Assembly (NCBI GenBank): GCA_013396655.1
Contig: WBMV01008402.1
Coordinates: forward strand, 248,001 to 312,000
Direction of reading: 5' to 3'
Origin: Campylorhamphus procurvoides
Lineage: Eukaryota > Chordata > Aves > Passeriformes > Dendrocolaptidae
DNA: 64,000 nt
The number at the start of each line of letters is the position of its first letter. Within the stretch, counting starts at the first letter, position 1. Shown piece after piece: positions 35,401 to 57,072 of the stretch. The translations under genes and the position numbers were made by a program. The notes under the pieces were generated by a model. That model ran no database searches, was not told the DNA's origin, and saw only the letters and a list, made by a program, of their open reading frames with translations.

Positions 35401-38400
35401 GCTGTGAAACTGCAGTTGTAGACAGTTCAACTGGTTGAAGTTCAATACGTGGCTCATATTCTGGCTCCAGTTCCCAGTTTGCACAGAGTTCTATGAATTG
35501 GTATGCAGGTCTTTTAAAGGAAAGGAAAAAGGAGCAGGAAAGCTGATAAGATGTTATGTGTGCTTAGTAGAGGGTGGTTTTATCATTGGCATACATAAGT
35601 ATCAGGACTCTAGTTCCTGCTCTTACCAGCTTGTAAGTACAGTGGGAAACTTCACACCCATGTTCTCTACAAGCCTTTCTTTTTGACCACTGACTTTTAA
35701 CAAATTATCCATATTTCAGCTATCACACTGGACACTGAGAATCCATTTTGTGTGAATTTTTGAAACTCTGAAACTGCTTTAGTGAGTTGCGGTAAAGAAA
35801 TGCTTCCCATTACTGGCACCTTTTTGAGACACATTGTCTGGGGAAAGTTCTCTTTTTTATCATGATTACTAAGGAAGACAAGGCAGTAGTTCAAGATAAT
35901 ATTGTGGTATGTATTCTGTATGACTTTGCTGATGGACTTATCAAAGTGTTGTGCTTGCTGGTATGTTTTCATGCTGATTGCTTTGGTACTTGCTCATAAA
36001 CAGCCTACTGGTGATTTACTTACTAAAATTACATTTTAAGCTGCTTCATAAATAGATGGTTGTATTTCAGCAAGAAATTATTGTGAACATTATTTTTAAT
36101 ACTGTGACCTGCTTTGAAGGTTAAGGAATTGATACCTGATAATTTTGAATGTTTGTAAAACCCTTTGTCACTTCACAGGCTCACAGAATGCAGAAATTTG
36201 GGTCCAGGTCGGGAGAGATGTGTGTTCCCATTATCTGTATTTTGTTCAGAAGCATTTTGAAAAATGAAAACAAAAAAGTTTAAAAACTTATTTATCTGTA
36301 AGTGTGCTTTCATGGAATTTAGTGTTGTTCATCTTAACAGTATATTGCTCTTTGTGCTCCCTGTTTGCCAGGTCTCAATACTAAAAAAATAAGATAACTG
36401 GCAAAGGTGAAGGTCTTTGTTCAAGTTGGCTCACATAAATGTCAGTTTTCTCTAGGATCATAGCCAGGCCTTTTGGTGAAATTCATTTCTGTATTTTCTC
36501 TCTGTAGATTTTTCTTTTCTTTCCCTTTTCCCCTCTCTATCTTCTCTATGTTGCTGGTATTTCTCTAGAGTATGATCTCTGACTTTGTATGTCCCCCCTT
36601 CGTCCCCTTATAGGAATTGTTCTTCTGTTTCTCCTCGTTGTTCTCAGCTCTAGCAAATGCATTCTTCAAAGTTGTTCTTCAACTAACAAATAATCTCTGT
36701 TTCATTGTTGGGAATTAATTCCACAGTTAACATCCTCATGTAAAGGATTATTCCACCAGAACCAGTGCAAAACATCAGCAAATCTTGAATATTGTCTGCA
36801 GCTTTCTTCTGCTTGATACTTTGTATTTCTGTCTGATTTGTATTGCTCAGTGGAGTTGTGTCTTTAGTGTTTGTTTCTTAATGAGTTAAATGAGATCATC
36901 ATTCATAGAAAAGTATCTCCTGGTAAAATTCTATAAAGGAACCTTGTGTATTTCTTCCTCAATTTCTGAATTCTGACATATTTTTCTTCCTTCTTTGCCA
37001 GTATGCTTTTACACTTATTTTTAGAGCCACATGATTCTTGAGATACACAATTTTATTGTGTAGGATACAAGTACGTACTTCATATCTTTGTGGCTTTTGG
37101 CAAGTCACACCTGTTTGCAGGTAACTGCAGTGTCTCTTAATTGTCCATGTCATAGAGGTAATAACGTGACTTTGAATACTTGACTGGAGAAAATCTTTAA
37201 ATACTTAGGGACAAGGCAAAAGCAAGTCAGAACTATGTGAAAAGTAGACCTCTCCAAATGTCTGCAAAAATAACAATGAAATGCATTCTGAGCTAGAGAA
37301 ATGCAGTCAGCAAGAAACAGCTTCAATTCCAGCTGCAGATATTTAGAGGTACAGGCACATCCTTCAGCAGTGTGTACAAAGCTAGATAGTTAATGAGTCA
37401 GGAGTTGTGTGTCTGTAGGTGCAGGACATGCACAGGGGCAGCTCTGGCATGTGCATCCAATAAATGTTCCATCTCTAGGCGTCTAGAACTGAGACCCACA
37501 TTCATTGTCTTGACTTGTTACTGTTTTTCTTTTTGCTTGAAACATATTTGTTAACTCCTAATTACTGATTTTATTTTACTTTGGCATTGTAAAAAACTCT
37601 GGTTTTGAATAAGTGGGCAGTGAAGGCAGAAGCTGCAGAAGGAGTTGATTTTTTTTATAGAACAGTTATTTTTTATAGAAAGCATGTTTCTGTGCATATG
37701 GAAATTCTTCATAATATGAAGAATAGCAGAAATTATATGATATTCTGAGTAGCAGCGAGCTTTTTTTAAGTTTCCTTTTAGCATATTGTGCTTGCAAAAT
37801 GAGCATTACTGTCTCTATTAGTCTCCTGCACTAAGTTAATGCTTTAATTGGTGACAAATTGCAAAGAAAACTGAATCAGCTTGGTGGAAGTTCATGGTAG
37901 ACATGAGGATGATATCTCTTTACTGAGGTAAGATTTGTGGTAGTCAGTGCAGTATGAGAAAGTAGATGCAGTCATGTAGTCATCTATATTCGACTGACTT
38001 TTTTTCTGAGCAGGATAATCAGCAGGGCACGTTTAGTGCTGTCTCCCCTGCAGCTCCTCCATTCCACATCTTCCTCTCCAACCCTGCTTTCCCACAACTC
38101 CTTCTTCCTTTCCTCATCAGACATACCTCTCATTTACATGTAAAGCAGCCCAACCCTCACCCTGTTGTGCTGTCACAGTGCCATCTGGCCAAGCAGGGAC
38201 TGCAACCTGTCAGAAGTTGGAGCAGTGGTAGAATGAGAAGATCCCTTTCTTCAGTCTGGGAACGGCTCATTGCAGCAGGGGTCCTGCATATAAAGCAGGA
38301 GTACACTCTGCTGTACCACAGTGTGGGCCTTTTTCATCTTGACAATACCTCCTGAGCCTTCACCTACATGAAGAAATGCATGATTTGGATCCATGAAACT

Positions 38401-38626
38401 TGGGAGTGAAACCAGTTAGTGGAAAGATAATTATCAATTAATAGTTCTTATTTTACATTATTATTATTATTGCAGATAAGAAATACTTAATTTCATTTCT
38501 CTGTTAGTTAACACTCTAGTATTCTGGTATGTGTCCTCATTTGTACTCATGTAGTTGAAAAACATTATTAAAGTGATAATCTTCTTTTGCTTTTTAAATA
38601 TCAGATTTGTGTTTTCCTTTGACTGA

Positions 38627-46097
<7,471 letters not shown>

Positions 46098-46345
46098 CAG
46101 ACTTCCTCATCAGCCTGCTTCTCAAGATCATGCACTGTGGGCCTTGCTAGCAATGGCATGTGGAAAGTGTCATTGTGCACTGCAAGGGAAGGATTACTGC
46201 CCTGAATGTATTGAAGAAATGCTGATGAGTAGTTCTGAACAGCCAGAGGGCTTACAGGTGGACGGTGATACTGATCGGTAACTGATGGGGGGAAATGGCA
46301 GGGGAATGCCCAGTGCAACTTGTTAATAAAAACTTGAACCAAAAG
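46098..46345 (+). other. SLC35A3: SLC35A3 3' UTR, proximal part
   Basis: Sequence after the TAG contains AATAAA at 46325-46330, giving a 3' UTR of about 250 bases. A further AATAAA at 47061-47066 and others downstream could serve longer transcripts. A 75-codon frame starting at 46054 overlaps the last exon in another frame and is not coding. Confidence 0.6.
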
Positions 46346-49300
46346 TTTCCAAGAAACTACAATTAGGAATGTTTACAGCTTTGACAGAGATTGCATCAAC
46401 AGAATTTACTGTATTGACTGCTGCAGAAAAATGTCCTATGCACTCTTTGAAAGAGCACATGACAACGTTGTCAGATTGTATGTTTTTGCGATTTGATTAT
46501 ATTTAATCTTAGTAAATGGTTTTAACTGTTTGTCTATTTACATGTAATGAGCTGAACATCATAGTTCTAAAGTGATGGTTCTAATTAGATATTCCTTATT
46601 AAAACTGTGAAAATTGAAGTATGGTTGAAAGACACTTTCACAATATCAAATATTTTTATATTTTTAGGAAGCTGATTTAATAACAGAACTCTGTTATTAA
46701 ATGATAATATTATAATTCTGTTGCTTATATAAAACTATAGTAAGAATGTTGACATTCTCACCAAAATACACAAAGGGAGAAATTCGCAGTGAAAGCTGGA
46801 AATCCTTGTTGATACTCCAGTCTTCACCAGCCTGTAGTGTTCCAACAGATGGAATAACTCTGGAACACCCGCTGGAGGTTACTGCACTAATCTGGTAGTG
46901 AGAGTAGGGTTATGATGGGTGCTTGCTCAGATGTAATGTTCATTCTTGTTATTTTTATTGATTATAAATCAACTTTTTGGTAGAACCTTAAAAGTAGTTT
47001 TTATGCTTTAAGTAGCCTCTGAAGATTTTCTTTAAACAACAATTTAAAAAAATAGACCATAATAAACATTTTAAAGGTGTTACTGTTGTCTGTAACAGCT
47101 CCATCTGGAGCTATTAAGGTATGGCATCTGTATACTGTACTGTACTTTATTACAGAGGAGTTTTTCAAACAAGTGTTGTCTTCTCATGAACTCTCCAATG
47201 CTTTTTCTGTACACTTCTATGTAATGGCTTAATTAGAGTTTTGGTGGGTTTTTTTTTTAATTATTATTTCGTTCTAGGAGTCCTTGATCCAACAGACCAA
47301 AATGGTTTCTCTGGAGCTATTCAGTCTAGTAGTGGAATTACTTTAGTAGGAAACCTAATTAAAAAGTAATTAATTGTGCAATAGCTAAATATAAAAACAT
47401 GTTGTTGTTCTGTTTTAAACAAACAAACAAAACTTCACAAAGAAACCTTGATGCATCAATTAGACTGTTACAAACACTTCACTTGAAGTATTTGCATATA
47501 GTCAGAAACACCAAAAAAATCTGGAACTAATCAACAAAATCACTGGTCTTAAAAATCACTGGTTTTTCAGGAGACTATTCACAATGGATATTAATGGAAT
47601 GACTCTTACCCACGTTACACCTGTAATGGTGTGCATTTATACAGAAATATATCAGGAGTCCCTTACCAGTAGAGTGGCAAGTGGTAAAAACGTCTTACTT
47701 CCCTTGTTTCCCCCCACCTCATGCTCACTGTCACTTCTATCTTGTGCTAAAGAAAACGCGTTAAAGAGAAAGGTATTTTCAAATGTTTACTGAAGTCCCT
47801 CACCTAATTCACTAGGAGATTCTGGAGGAGTGCTCAGAGATTTTATAACGAAGTGTTGTAAATGCAGAAGGAAGAATTCCACTTATGTCAATCAAGTAAA
47901 AATAGTGTTTTTCTTCTGTTGGCAAGTATGCGTGTTATCACTGTTTTATTTTTCGTATCAGAGCAAAACATTAAAGAATTATCTAGAGTTATCTAGGCTT
48001 TATGAACTGTGAATCTGTCCCTGCATGTTGTAATTGAGGGAGCTTTGCCACTTGGCAGTCAAACCAATCTTGTAGTACCCTAAATTGGCATCCTGTGTTA
48101 ACATTAATTGTTCTGCCTCTAATAGTCAATGTGGCAAAATCTTTGAAGAATTCCATGTGGTCATTTCCCCACTGCAGTGCACAGGAGGTGAGGGGGGTGT
48201 GTAGAACTGTGGCTCACAGCGGTGCCCGGGGCTGAATGGGAAGTGTTTGTAGTCATGTGTGAATTGGAGTTTGGCCTACACCATAATATTTTTAGTTTCA
48301 TGGATCGCAGTAGTGGAAGTGTTCAGGTGATACAATTGGTTGCTTTTCTTATGGATTGTCTCCAAAAAACCGTAAGCAGGTCAAAAACAGTTTAAAGCCA
48401 GTTGTAGGGGAAGGGACCAAACAGGCCAAATAATCACCACATTGGTGGAGCTCTTCTATTTGTAACCCAGTTGTAATATTTCAGATGCGCCTTCAATATT
48501 TGTCAGTAAGGATCAGTTTAAAGGAAAGAAAAGGAGTATGTGCTCTTTGCTTCGGAATAGGATGTCATGCAGCTTTGGAAAACAATGTATCTGCTCTACT
48601 AAGAAACAGTAAATCCTGTTTCCAGGCTTGCAGTTGACAGTCCTATTAAGTTTTCCAGTATAAGGACAGATCTCTTCATACACTTGTTGCTATAAAGGAG
48701 AAATGAATTTGCATTTCTAACTGTATTTCCTTACCCTTTGACAGGGTGAGAACAAAAAGGATTTGAGGAGGGTTTACTGATTCCTGTAACCTGTGCAATC
48801 TGAGAACATATGCACATTTTCTCACTGAGATACTTTTGTATTTGAAATTTATTTTTTTTAAATCAGTTTTAAGTCTGTAATTCATGAACTAACCAAAGAG
48901 GCATAGCTAGGACAGAGCATTCGAAAGTAGCTGATGGTGCGTTTTGAGTTTGTTGTGAAAGCAATCTGTAGGAGTCTTAACTTTCCAAAAATAAACTTGT
49001 CTTTCTGAACTTCTTTTCTGACTTTTAGATAATGATTTTTTTAGTTTAGTTGTATATCTAGGAGGCTAACCTATACTTAGAAAAAAATTATTTAAATATT
49101 TATGAAATTATAGCTAGGTATTTATTTGCAATAACTTGAATTATATGATTTCTTTTAAGACTTGCATAATGGGAATACTAGTATTTATTGAATACTTGGA
49201 TATTTGGTAGTTTTATTTGGGAATCTCTGGGCTACATGATAAATGGTCAAATAAACTTAGAACTATCTTCAAAGCAAAATAAATCAGTTCAGTGGTGAAA

Positions 49301-52300
49301 AACTAATAAAGTCTAATAAAGAAGGGGTTTTTTAATGTTGTATTTCTAAGCTGTCCACAAGTGCCCAATAATCTTTTTTCTCAAAGAATGCAGATAATTG
49401 TATAGTTCATTGTTTTAGACAAACTATAATAAAACCTTATTTTTTGTTTGCTTTAGTAAAAGGTAGATTAATGTTCTAGATTCAGCTTCTAAAAGATAAC
49501 CTTTGTTTTTTTACTGCAACTTTTTAGCAACTATTGTTTTATTTTTCCTCAAAAAAAATAATTTCATTTTGGTAGCTTGTGCTTGCATTTCATTTGCTCT
49601 GCAGTGTTCTCACAGACTTTTAGTAGTACATAATTGTTTTGTGTTCTTAATTTATTTTTATGTCTGTAATTCAAGATACTGTCATAGATTCAGTTAAACT
49701 GGTTTTAAATTGATAAATGAAACATTGCATTTCTTCTGGGTTTTGTTGTCAGTAACTTTCATATTTCCTGATAAGCTGTGCATGTTCTGTTGTATTTAAA
49801 GTCATCATTTTCCATATTTGAAGTTGTTACTCATTTTCTTCCTGATGACAATGGTTCTTACTGGATAGTGTGTTGACCAGGATTGTTCATTATTTTCTTA
49901 TCTGAAATCTGTATTTTGTTAAAATTAGATAATAAAAAACAGGGAGGATTTTTTGTGTATTAGAAGGTAATGTTTATCTGTAACATGGTATGATACCATA
50001 TATGCGGTAGTGTGTTATAACCCAGGGCGGTGTATTACTGAAAGAAAGTCCAAGTAGTGTTTCCTGGCCTTTGTTTTAATTGTTCTTTTCATTTTTAATG
50101 CTGATTATTTCCCAGAGGAAGTGACTAGAAAGTTCTACTCTTTCCAGGTAAGCTTATATGTTTTTAGGTGTCTAGAATTAAGACATTTTTACTGGAAAAA
50201 AAAATGCAGGGGAAAATGCAACAAAATACATGGAATTAATAAGATTGTATCTTCTGCTTCAGTTGCTGTCCAAATTTCTGTTCAGTTGAATTCTTAACTT
50301 TTTCTAATTATGTCTCAGTTGCTGAATTTATAACTTTTTCTAGAAGAAAAAATAATCTGTCCTGAGGTGCCATTCAGTGTTTTTTCTTGAATGTCTGCTG
50401 CGTGTTTGCATCCAAGAGTAGACATGACAATTTAACTCGTCTTTAACCTTCCATTGTCATTCTGACTGTAATTAGCCATATTCATTTCAGTAGCAATTTG
50501 TAGCTCAGTAAGAATTGCTTATATGCTAAGCATACATTTGTATATGCTACCATGATATCACTTTTTTAGATTTTTTAAACTTTGTCTTTATTGTCAATAT
50601 ATAAGCCCAAATACAGATCATATATTCAAATATTGTAGCAAAGTTTTTAAGGTAGTCTTAGGTTTTTATATGTTGATGTTGATATTTGTGTGTGATTACA
50701 CTGAACACAGTTCTAATATATGGTGTTTCCAGGCCATTTGGAAACAGGTTATTTTTTTTGTATAACACTGCTGAACAATGGAATGCATCTTACATGACCT
50801 AACACAGTCTTTTTTTAATCCATATTGAGGTAAAATACTGTATATTTTTCTCCTGTATGTGTAGATAGAGCCACAGTAGTAATAAACTAGTTAAAATTAA
50901 GCACTGGCTTTATTAGGAATATGATAAAAAACTGTTTGAGAGCATTGTAAAAGGAGAGGTTTGCCTTATGCATATTTTAGCAGAAATAAAATAATGTTTT
51001 AATTAACATCTATTATTTCAGAACATAATTTTTAACAAAATTTTCCATAAACTCCAGAAGGCTATTGTAAGATGTTTGTTAATGATATTTTTTAGCATAC
51101 AGCTTACAGAATTTTGCCAGCAATTTAATTTTGACTGAGACATTCTGCTTTTTTACCACTGTGTCATGACTTTTTGTGAATCCCATTCAAGCAGTGTTGT
51201 TGTGATTCTTTGTGCTCTTCTGGTCTGAAAACAGCTCTCCTTGTCCTGACTTGGGGGTGGGAGGGAGCACCTGAGCATCAATATCAAGTTGTAGTATGGG
51301 TTGTGATTGTAAAGCACTGTAATCCTTTCTAGAAGGAACTATGTATAGCTGTAATTTACAATATATCAAAGACCTGAACAGAGTTCATAAGCACATTACT
51401 GTAGATGATGGATAACATGTTTCTCTCTCCTTTCCAGAGATATATGTAATAAAACTGGGTCATTTCACCAGCAATTTACAGGGCAGTTAATTTCTGTCAG
51501 TTCCTTTTGTCAATTTTGCTCTGGTCTTATTGTTTTCACACAGTATGATTTAAACTGAATTTTTTGGGGCATTAGATAACAGAAATTAATTATTCATCAG
51601 CTAAATGGAGGAGCATAGCAGGTACAGTGTACTGGGATGCAGAGGACACTGTTCTTCAGGTTCAGCCTAAAAACGCTCCAGAGGAGTCTCAACTGAAAGC
51701 ATTGAACCATATTTTGCCTGTGCTTTAGAATCAGGGATTCCCCCTGTTTTCGTGTCTGTTTTCATCCTGCTTCCAAAAGGATGGTGATGTCCTCTGTAGC
51801 TAGCAGGTAGTATTATGCATTTGCTTAGTACAGAGAGTCAGACACTACAGGTGTTTAGATATAATGGGCAGTTTTGTTTCTCCAGGAGTTTCAATGTTTT
51901 TCAGGAATTTGTGTTTTGGTTAGTATTTGAAAACATGTAGCTCGCTGAAAATCATGACAGCAAAACCAAGTAATTTATCTAGAGTTTATTCTGCGTTTTC
52001 ATTATTTGAATCAGCTGCTCTGTCTACATGAGCAAACTTGATACTCAAAAGCTTGATACTGAATTTATTTTGAGATAAAGACATAAGTAACAAGGGGTGG
52101 TCTAATGTGAAGGTGTGGAGAGAAAAACAGTTGTCATCCTAATTCCTAAATGACTTTGCTGGCATTGTGTGGTGGTGTTGACTTTTTTTTACACGAGTCC
52201 CTTACATATCACATACATGTCTGTGTGTGACTTTCCCACCAGCGTCTCACAGCACTGAGGGGTAGACTTGAAATGATGCCAACATTTTAGGACTGCTTTC

Positions 52301-53100
52301 GTTTTCAAGTAGAATGAGTGAGAAACCCCGGGACAAGATTGTCCCATACTTGGTGTGACACATTAAGATTTATACCAAATGATTGGTAACAGCAATGATT
52401 GCAAACATCCGAGACCCACTAGACCCGCACTGTCTCGAGATGGAGTCTATTTGCCTTTGTCATCGTTAGTAGATCCATTGGCTTTAGTCGGGCTGTGCCT
52501 CAGGAAGTTCTAAATTCCTTTAAAAGTGCATTATGATGAGACAAGAGAGTGCTTTCTCTTAAGGCTAAGAGTTTAACTTAAGGCCACACGATCTTAAGCG
52601 GTGAGTGATTTACACCCTTTGTTAACACGGTGGGTCCTGCAGTCTGTTCCTTAGGGGTGAGGTTCCGCCTTTGGTAGGGGCAGGGAAGATGCTCATTTGT
52701 GGCTGAGGTTTTGGGGAAAACAGGGATGTCGCAGGAGATAAGCAGCAAGAAGGCTGAAAGGTGGAGGGAACATAGAGAAACCACTGCCATGGAGAGCTGT
52801 GTCTGGTATTGTTAATGCAATAATACAGGACGTGGACAGTTGTTGCTCTGTTCAGTGCTGCCAGACACCAGCAGTGAAGGCTTTTATAAGCCGCATAAAC
52901 CCTGATAATGCTCGTACAGGTTTCTAAAAGATGCTCTCCACTAATGGGCATGCTGCGGTGGGGAAGCCGATCCCCGTTATCCTATTATCTGCGGGCGGTG
53001 TGGCAAATCAGATCCTGGAATGACCTGCCCGTTTGAAGGTGCCGTAGCTTCCATGAACTAAGTTTAAATCTCGATAGTAAGAAAACAGAATGTTTCCGCG
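46346..53100. other. Long 3' UTR or intergenic DNA between SLC35A3 and MFSD14A
   Basis: About 6.7 kb, AT-rich, with scattered AATAAA hexamers (for example 47061-47066). I recognise no exon, RNA gene or mobile-element family. The last kilobase becomes less AT-rich towards the MFSD14A CpG island. Confidence 0.5.
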
Positions 53101-53281
53101 TAAGCTGGATTTTTAGGATGAATTGTATCTGTGGCTGTGGACTTTGGCTGTGGGAATGCCAGGTACATCCAGTACGAACTGCGCCCCACTGCTCCTTCTC
53201 CCGGGGCCCCTCCGGGAGGGCGGACGGGCCGGGGCGTGTCCCGGGGGGCCGGGCGGGGGCCGCGGTCCGCTAGCCCGCTCC

Positions 53282-53345
53282 GGCCCATTCCCAATCCAAT
53301 CCATTCCAAATCCGGCCCATTCCCAATCCAGTCCATTCCAAATCC
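53282..53345. repeat. Two-copy 32-bp tandem repeat in promoter
   Basis: Unit 'ggcccattcccaatccaatc' plus 'cattccaaatcc' occurs at 53282-53313 and again at 53314-53345 with one change (caatcca to cagtcca). It is directly upstream of the GC box and E-box. Confidence 0.93.
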
Positions 53346-53413
53346 GGCCCGGCCCCGCCCCTCCGCACACGTGACCGGCGCGCGGCCAATGGCGCGATCG
53401 CGTGATGCGCGGN

Positions 53414-53464
53414 GAGGGGCTGCCGGCGGTGAGGGGCTGCCGGCGGTGAGGGGGTGCCGGCAGT
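53414..53464. repeat. Three-copy 17-bp GC-rich minisatellite
   Basis: Unit gaggggctgccggcggt is repeated three times (third copy gagggggtgccggcagt), directly after a single N at 53413. The true copy number may be collapsed in the assembly. Confidence 0.92.
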
Positions 53465-55146
53465 ACCGGGGCTGCCGGCGGGGTGACCCCGGCCGCCGCA
53501 GACTCCGCGGTGCCCGCCGTGCCCCGGGCCCAGGCGGAGCCGGACAGCGAGGGGGGCACACTGCAGCCTCAAAGGGCGCCTGGAAGAAGGGGCTTGCGGT
53601 TTCCACCGCTGTCTTGCTTCCTCTTGAAAACACGAATTTTAAAAAGAAAGGAAGTTGTTAAGTGTTTTGGCTGCTGGAGCTTGGGGTTTATTTGAGTTTG
53701 GGGTTTTTTAATAAACCGGTGAGTGCCGTTACCTCCAGTGTATCATTGCCCCTGGATTTTTTCCACTGTGTAACCCTGTGTAACTTCGATGTAACCTCTT
53801 CTAAATACAGTGTCTTTATTTCAAATAAAGAGACATCTTGGCAGACTAAATTGCTCATAGCCCTTCCGTTTGTCTTTTTGGAACAATAATGGAGAAAAGG
53901 GAGGTGTCAGAGTCACTATACATGTTCATCGAAATGGTGGCCAACTACCTGGATTACTTCAGTGTTAAGAAGCAAAGCTAATTCTGATGATGGCTGTTGA
54001 TGTTTTCCAGGACATGTTTTCCCATTCTTTGTAAAGACGGACATGTATTAGATTACCTTGTACTAATATTAAATGCAAGTATTTTAAAACGAGAAGTAGC
54101 AGAGGAAATGCTCTTACTCAGGGAATATGGTGCTGGGTAATTTCTCTCTGGAATAGTCACTGGTTAAGATACAGTATTTATCCCAGTGTTCTTTACCTCT
54201 CAACTTTAACTTTCTTTTGCTAAGAGAGGAGAAAGGATTTTACAATTAACTGCACTCAGTGATACTTGTAGTGCAGCATTCAGTGCCTTCCATCAATTTA
54301 AAAAGCAGAATGCAAACTTGCATGAGTTCTGTACGATTTTCAGTTTTTTAAAACAGTAGAAACACAGGCCTTAAACATCAGGTGAAAGTATGTGGATTGT
54401 TGTTAGGTAGCAAATTTCAGCTTTGTGGTACTTTCTGCCTTCAAATAAATATTTTGGTGTTTATTTGTTTCAAATAAATTTTTAACATTAAGAAGTCTGG
54501 TATAGTAGAGTTTTCTTCATAATGACAGCAAAAACTTTATGCATGGATTATTTTTTTTCAATGTTTGCTGAAACATTTAGTTAGCCTTCAGTGCTTAGTG
54601 TTCACAGCTGCTTCATTACCCAGCATGTTGTGTGGGTCACAGGTACATGAAAATGGCCCCTATGTCTTGAACGTCTCCCACTGGCAAGCCAATAATTAAT
54701 CAAAAGTGTTCATTTATGGTTTCCAGCCTGATTGCCTTATTTTGGAACTACTTGACATCAAAGAAGACTGTGTGAGCTAGCAAGAGTATATAGCTGGTTA
54801 ATGAGGCAGTGGCATAGGCAAAAAGAGTTTCTGATGGGGAACTTCAGTCAAATGGACGGTAATTGTCACTGTTTCTGATGTGGAAAGCTAAAAAAAAAAC
54901 CCCAAGCAAAAAGGAAACCCACTCATTGTTTCTGCAAAACCTCCTCCCACCACAGTTTGTGCTGGGTCCCCTTGATAAGGCAGTGGGTGGTGCAGGAGGC
55001 TGGGTTCATCCACGGTAGTATTTTTGGGTTTTTCTCTTTGCAGTTTTAGTAGCTGTATCACAAAAGAAATGTGTAATGGTGTGTGCACTCAAGTGTGTGT
55101 TGTTAGATTTCACCAAAGGAGAGGCAGTGACACCAGTGAAGTGGTT

Positions 55147-55330
55147 TCATAGAATCATAAATGGCTTGGGTTGGAAGCAACTTTAAAGGTCATCTTGTTC
55201 CAACCCTCCTGCCATGAACAGGGACACTTTCCACTACATCAGATTGCTCAAATTCCCGTCCAACTTGGCTGTAAACACTTCCAGGGACAGGGCATCTACA
55301 ACTTCTGTTTCAACACTTTTTTTTCCCCAG
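55147..55330 (-). mobile_element. CR1 LINE 3' fragment (antisense)
   Basis: 'catagaatcataaatggcttgggttggaagcaactttaaaggtcatcttgttccaaccc' is the reversed CR1 3' end. The sequence 'cttccagggacagggcatctacaacttct' continues the CR1 match until a T-run. Confidence 0.88.
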
Positions 55331-57072
55331 TAATTTTAATTTTGTCTTCCTTTATGACCAGCTAGTATTCGTCTTATGTAAGACAGTGCATTTTTGAAGC
55401 AGTCCTGAAATGGCTTTGTGTACTTTATTTGGTGCCTTTTCCAGCAGAGGAGCAACAGCTGTGACCTAACACCTGATGTCTTTGTTGCTTTGATAGTTAT
55501 TCTGTTGTTGTCAGATATGTGTTCTCAGGCTTGCTTGGCATGTACACTTTTTGTCACTGACATGGCTGGCAGTACAAAGTGTTTGATTAAAGGCATCTTC
55601 TCTCTAACCAGAGAAAAGGGCATGCTTAGAGCACTGTTCTGTGCCACAGATTTAGCCAGATGTAGATATGCACTATTCTGGCTACCTGTTTGGAGAGAAG
55701 GGTTGCTGTTATTCTGATTGGAACATCCCAGTTCCAGCTGATTCTTACAAGGACTCCATATGTTTTCTCTCCAGGTGTAAGGTTTTCTGATTTGGTTGCA
55801 CTTAGATCATTACATTACACTACACTGCATTACTCTGTTTGTAAAGCACAAGGGTCAGGTTTGTGGAGTAGGGCAGGCTGAACTACCAGCACCTACACTA
55901 CATGTTAGGGTAGGAGGATGCATCAGACTAGTGCTGAAATCTTGTGGACCGAATGCACATAATGTATCTTAATGAACTGCATTTAAACTATTTATTAGTC
56001 TCCTTCCTTTTATCTTTCACCTCAGGAGTATTTTTGCTATTTTATAGTTGAAACCACCTTTAAAAATGGCTGCAAGAGATGATGATCTAATGTGATTGAA
56101 TAACATTTTTTATAGACAAGAACAAATAACAGTACCTGTGATAAGTGAACACTAGCAACAAGAAAGCAAGGAAGTTTAACTCTAGTGATCTAAATGTCAC
56201 TTCTGTTTGTTTCTGCCAGTGTGTTGGAAACATCTGCTGTTGCTTACAGCTGGATGACATGGCAGAGGGCAGCAGTCACCTGCCTGTGCAGCTCTGAATT
56301 CACCAGCAGTTCAGCTGTGCAGAACAACCACTGGTTTCGTTCTGCTGTTTTGGTTTGTGTGTGTGGTCTTTGAGGAGCTGCCCAGAACTGGACAAGGCAG
56401 GATGAGGACAGATGGCCGCTGAGCTGGTGTTTGCTGTGAATGGAGGTGCCCCTGACCCCCGTGCTTGTAGGGACAGGGACGGTTCATGACACCCACCATC
56501 TGTCATACCTTGGAGGCCATGAGCCAGTAACATGACAGGAATCCAGGGGCTATAAGAATGAACCTGAATTTCTGATTTTGACACTGAGCCAAACTGCTAA
56601 CATTGATACTTACAGGTTGTGGAGAGCTGGATAAATTTTTAACCTAAAGCTAAAATAAGGATTGTGGGTGGAAAGGGAAAGGAATTGTGGGAAGAGAAGA
56701 TAATTATAGCTGCTTTCTGTACCTATAAAGGCTGTTAATTTACCTCCTTAGGAGTGTAGGCTGAAAAAATAGCAGAAATATCTGTACGGTATGTCTGTAT
56801 TTAATGAAGAGGGCTTGGGAAATTAAAATAGCACAATGCTGAGGTACTTCTGTAACTGACCTTTTACATATTGATATGGTTACTTTTGAAAATTATGATC
56901 TTTTCTAGCAATAGGGATGAGTAGCCAGTGAGGTTTTCTGTATTTATTTCTGACATTTGTTCAATAAGCTTTTTTTTTTTCTATATTGGAAATATTGGAA
57001 TCTGGAAAGAAAAGTTAAGTGTGGCTTGCATAAATCTCATAATAAAGACTCTTGTATTATAGAACTGCAGCT

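Larger units (their letters stand above)
53165..53600 (+). promoter_or_regulatory. MFSD14A: CpG island and probable MFSD14A promoter
   Basis: A GC- and CpG-rich block precedes the gene. Motifs seen: GC box CCCCGCCCC at about 53353-53361, E-box CACGTG at 53368-53373, CCAAT at 53386-53390 in 'gcggccaatggcg', and the palindromic 'gcgatcgc'. The cluster spacing looks like a TATA-less housekeeping promoter. CACGTGAC is a USF/MiT-TFE type site (motif knowledge). Two small tandem repeats and one N also lie here. Confidence 0.72.
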
